Shown: positions 44,091 through 46,000 of the stretch, in pieces
Position numbering within the stretch: position 1 is the stretch's first letter
Layout: each line of letters opens with the position of its first letter
Origin: Adiantum capillus-veneris
Lineage: Eukaryota > Streptophyta > Polypodiopsida > Polypodiales > Pteridaceae
NCBI GenBank assembly: GCA_014529385.2
Contig: CM043945.1
Coordinates: forward strand, 142,805,741 to 142,851,740
Direction of reading: 5' to 3'
Length of the DNA stretch: 46,000 bases
Position numbers and translations under genes: made by a program
Notes under the pieces: generated by a model
Databases searched by the model: none
What the model was told of the DNA's origin: nothing
What the model saw: the letters and a program-made list of their open reading frames with translations, nothing else

Positions 44091-44738
44091 CCAAAGGTCA
44101 ATTGCACCTCTTTAGATATCATCGCAGTCTCAACCGTGGTAAAACCAAAGGTACATTGCGGTAATCCATGCATGAGTGGATCAATGACCGCAACGCCATG
44201 ATTAAAAAATGACTATACCCAAGAGGAAGCATCTAACCTTCTGGTGATATGCTCTCATACTTAGTGCCTACATACATGCATAAAAAAATATATATATACA
44301 CACATAATATGTTTTGGTTGTAAATGTAGCCATCGTTTTGTGTTGGCTGCACCTAGATTCAACATTTAAGTGATCAATTGATCGTAACATTACAATTCTA
44401 ATGTAATGCAATAAGTAACTCCATTTCTCTCATTGAGTCTCTCTGTCTCTATCCTCTTGTTCTCCCCTTCTCGGTCGTGCAGTTGAACTACGAACCAGAA
44501 GCTCCATCCCAAAGTCATGCCTACGCCTCCATGTAAAGCAAGCACTTCGTTCAACAAAGCTCCTCGCCTTGAAGGTAATCTTGGTGCTGGTTGCTCAGGT
44601 ATCCCTTTGGACCCCTCTTTCCCTATCTCTCTCTATTCCTCTCTTTCCCTCTCTCTCTCTCTCTATTCCTCTCTTTCCCTCTCTCTATTTACTCTCTCTC
44701 TCTCTCTCTCTCTATTCCTCTCTTTCCCTCTCTCTATT

Positions 44739-44786
<48 letters not shown>

Positions 44787-45694
44787 CCTGCTGATGGATA
44801 GACGACTCTTCATCTATGGTAACTACCTGGGGTACCTTTTACCCCTCGATACTATTGATAACACCGATATCTCTCCCTTTTAGAAATTTATCTTGCAAAC
44901 TTCCAAGGGAAGAGCCTTTTTTCTCTAACTCTCTTTCCCTCTACACCCAGATAGGAATAATTGGGAATTCTATCGTGAAGTATCATTGGGCTTCTCGCAA
45001 CCCTGATAAAATATCTCTCTTGTTTTTTTTCCCACATTGTATCTGGGTATCCATTGTAAAAAAATCAGGCTATAGATATTCTACTGCCATAATTTATCAC
45101 TAATTTCCACCTTAAAATCCTTGACAATCATAAGATGGCATAATGTCTCATATTTACTGAGGGTATGATTGCTCTCCGTATGGATTGAAAATACTATCAG
45201 ATAGGTACCCCAGTTAATGAGACTTTTTTTGAAATATCTCTTGTGTAGCACTGCTTGAGGTCGGGATTTTGGACTTGGTACATTTTTCTAGGCCTATGGC
45301 TCTGGTGGGGAGAGGTAAAGGTAATAATACGTGGGAATAGAGCCCATGGGGGGAATAACTAAAAATTTAAGGCGCCTATTGGGGCTCTAAGAGTATCACT
45401 ATTTTTTTGGGCCATCATGCTGGCGTGACAGCGATACATGAGCCAATGCAGGAAATGATCGCCGCCTGCTCCATTCTGGGGCTGTTGCAAGTGGCACCGC
45501 CGCATATCCTCTAACTTGGTGGGTGGATACTCAAGGGGTGCATAGCCATCTACTACGGATCGGGCTCCATAGCCAATAACCTTATAAGGTGAGCTGCGGC
45601 TCACTTAGCTTCCATTCGGTTAAGGTTTTTTTCTTTATTCTGTTGTGTGCATTCAAACGGGTGTGTGCTTCGTACTCTGCAAGCAATTTTGGTG
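44091..45694. other. No supported gene; spacer with pyrimidine-rich repeats
   Basis: This holds possible CACTA subterminal pieces to about 44,200, AT-rich sequence, a CT-rich array (44,627-44,782), and then unassigned sequence. A minus-strand frame at 45,604-45,359 (YAPLEYPPTKLEDMRRCHLQ) looks protein-like but has no recognised motif or splice context. Confidence 0.4.
44627..44782. repeat. (CT)n array with a TATTCCTCTCTTTCCC sub-repeat
   Basis: CT tracts alternate with TATTCCTCTCTTTCCC (four times) and TATTTACTCTC (twice). The Ser/Leu-rich open frames across it are artefacts. Confidence 0.9.
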
Positions 45695-46000
45695 ATGGCT
45701 CCTAGCAAGAAAGCACAGGTCGACTCTACAGAGGTACTTATGTGGAATTTTTTTTGCATTGGTAAATAATCTTTAGGATAAGAAGGGTATGACATATAGT
45801 TATTTGTTGATTACCGCAGAGAGTACTGTGTGGCGGTGCCATGTTGTACATGCTCGATGATTATGTGGAAATACTTACCTGGGATTGGCTTGATGAACTG
45901 GTTGTAAGGGTATATGTTGACTGAACTTACAAATGGTTGCATGCTTGTCTATATATTGATAAAGAGCTGGATGTGAATTTGAAATGGTCAACTGGCTTCT
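45695..46000 (+). pseudogene. Possible 5' end of an unknown gene, running off the window
   Basis: ATG 45,695 opens 13 codons (MAPSKKAQVDSTE) and ends phase 0 at GAG|GTACTT. A candidate acceptor, CCGCAG (45,814-45,819), starts exon 2 in the same phase: RVLCGGAMLYMLDDYVEILT, WDWLDELVVRVYVD, then TGA at 45,922-45,924. Protein-like sequence continues in the same frame beyond the stop (YKWLHACLYIDKELDVNLKW) to the window edge. The TGA therefore looks like a mutation, or the exon ends before it at AAG|GGTATATG. I do not recognise the family. Confidence 0.4.

Noticed and set aside
44517-44883. Ser/Leu-rich frames as a membrane protein.
   Set aside because: They are translations of a CT-rich microsatellite in three frames.

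Overview
This is a transposon-rich stretch of a nuclear plant genome. Signs of a plant host are long LTR retrotransposons of the Ty3/gypsy and Ty1/copia types, a primer-binding site for plant initiator Met-tRNA, a MULE-like transposase gene with a SWIM zinc finger, CACTA-like ends, GT-AG introns and long (AC)n, (TA)n and (TC)n tracts. Several multi-exon 'hypothetical' families here resemble sequences I associate with ferns, lycophytes or bryophytes. That lineage guess is an inference; the sequence does not prove it. I found no intact host gene, rRNA, tRNA or CRISPR array.

Layout. 1-6.4 kb: a badly decayed Ty3/gypsy element on the + strand, with a repeat-bearing LTR starting at about 4808. 6.48-8.66 kb: a decayed seven-exon gene on the - strand with a DGSHR (ParB/sulfiredoxin-like) motif. 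8.9-10.37 kb: microsatellites containing a near-perfect 130-bp-arm palindrome. 10,369-21,396: a Ty3/gypsy element on the - strand with LTRs of about 2.5 kb, a gag-pol with two RNase H regions (Tat-like) and a few disabling mutations. 21.4-24.7 kb: a decayed, intron-containing MULE-like transposase gene on the + strand. 24.7-27.8 kb: little that can be called. 27.87-32.82 kb: a decayed, probably transposon-encoded gene of unknown family on the + strand. It is split by a young 3.64-kb deletion-derived copia element (28,059-31,699, GGCGG target duplication). 33.39-41.9 kb: a decayed copia element on the + strand whose gag is interrupted by about 4.2 kb of LTR-like sequence (about 33.97-38.19 kb). 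41.88-44.1 kb: a CACTA-like end with hairpin subterminal repeats beside a five-exon unknown gene on the - strand. 44.1-46 kb: pyrimidine-rich repeats and a possible two-exon gene start at the right edge.

How it fits together. Nearly every recognisable sequence is mobile or derived from mobile DNA, arranged as nested and abutting insertions. None of the elements looks autonomous now. The best leads for something undescribed are the exon-resolved relics of unannotated families (6.5-8.7, 27.9-32.8 and 42.4-44.0 kb), the nested palindrome at 10.1 kb, and the deletion-derivative copia element. All coding calls rest on reading frames, motif recognition and splice-site logic, without database searches.
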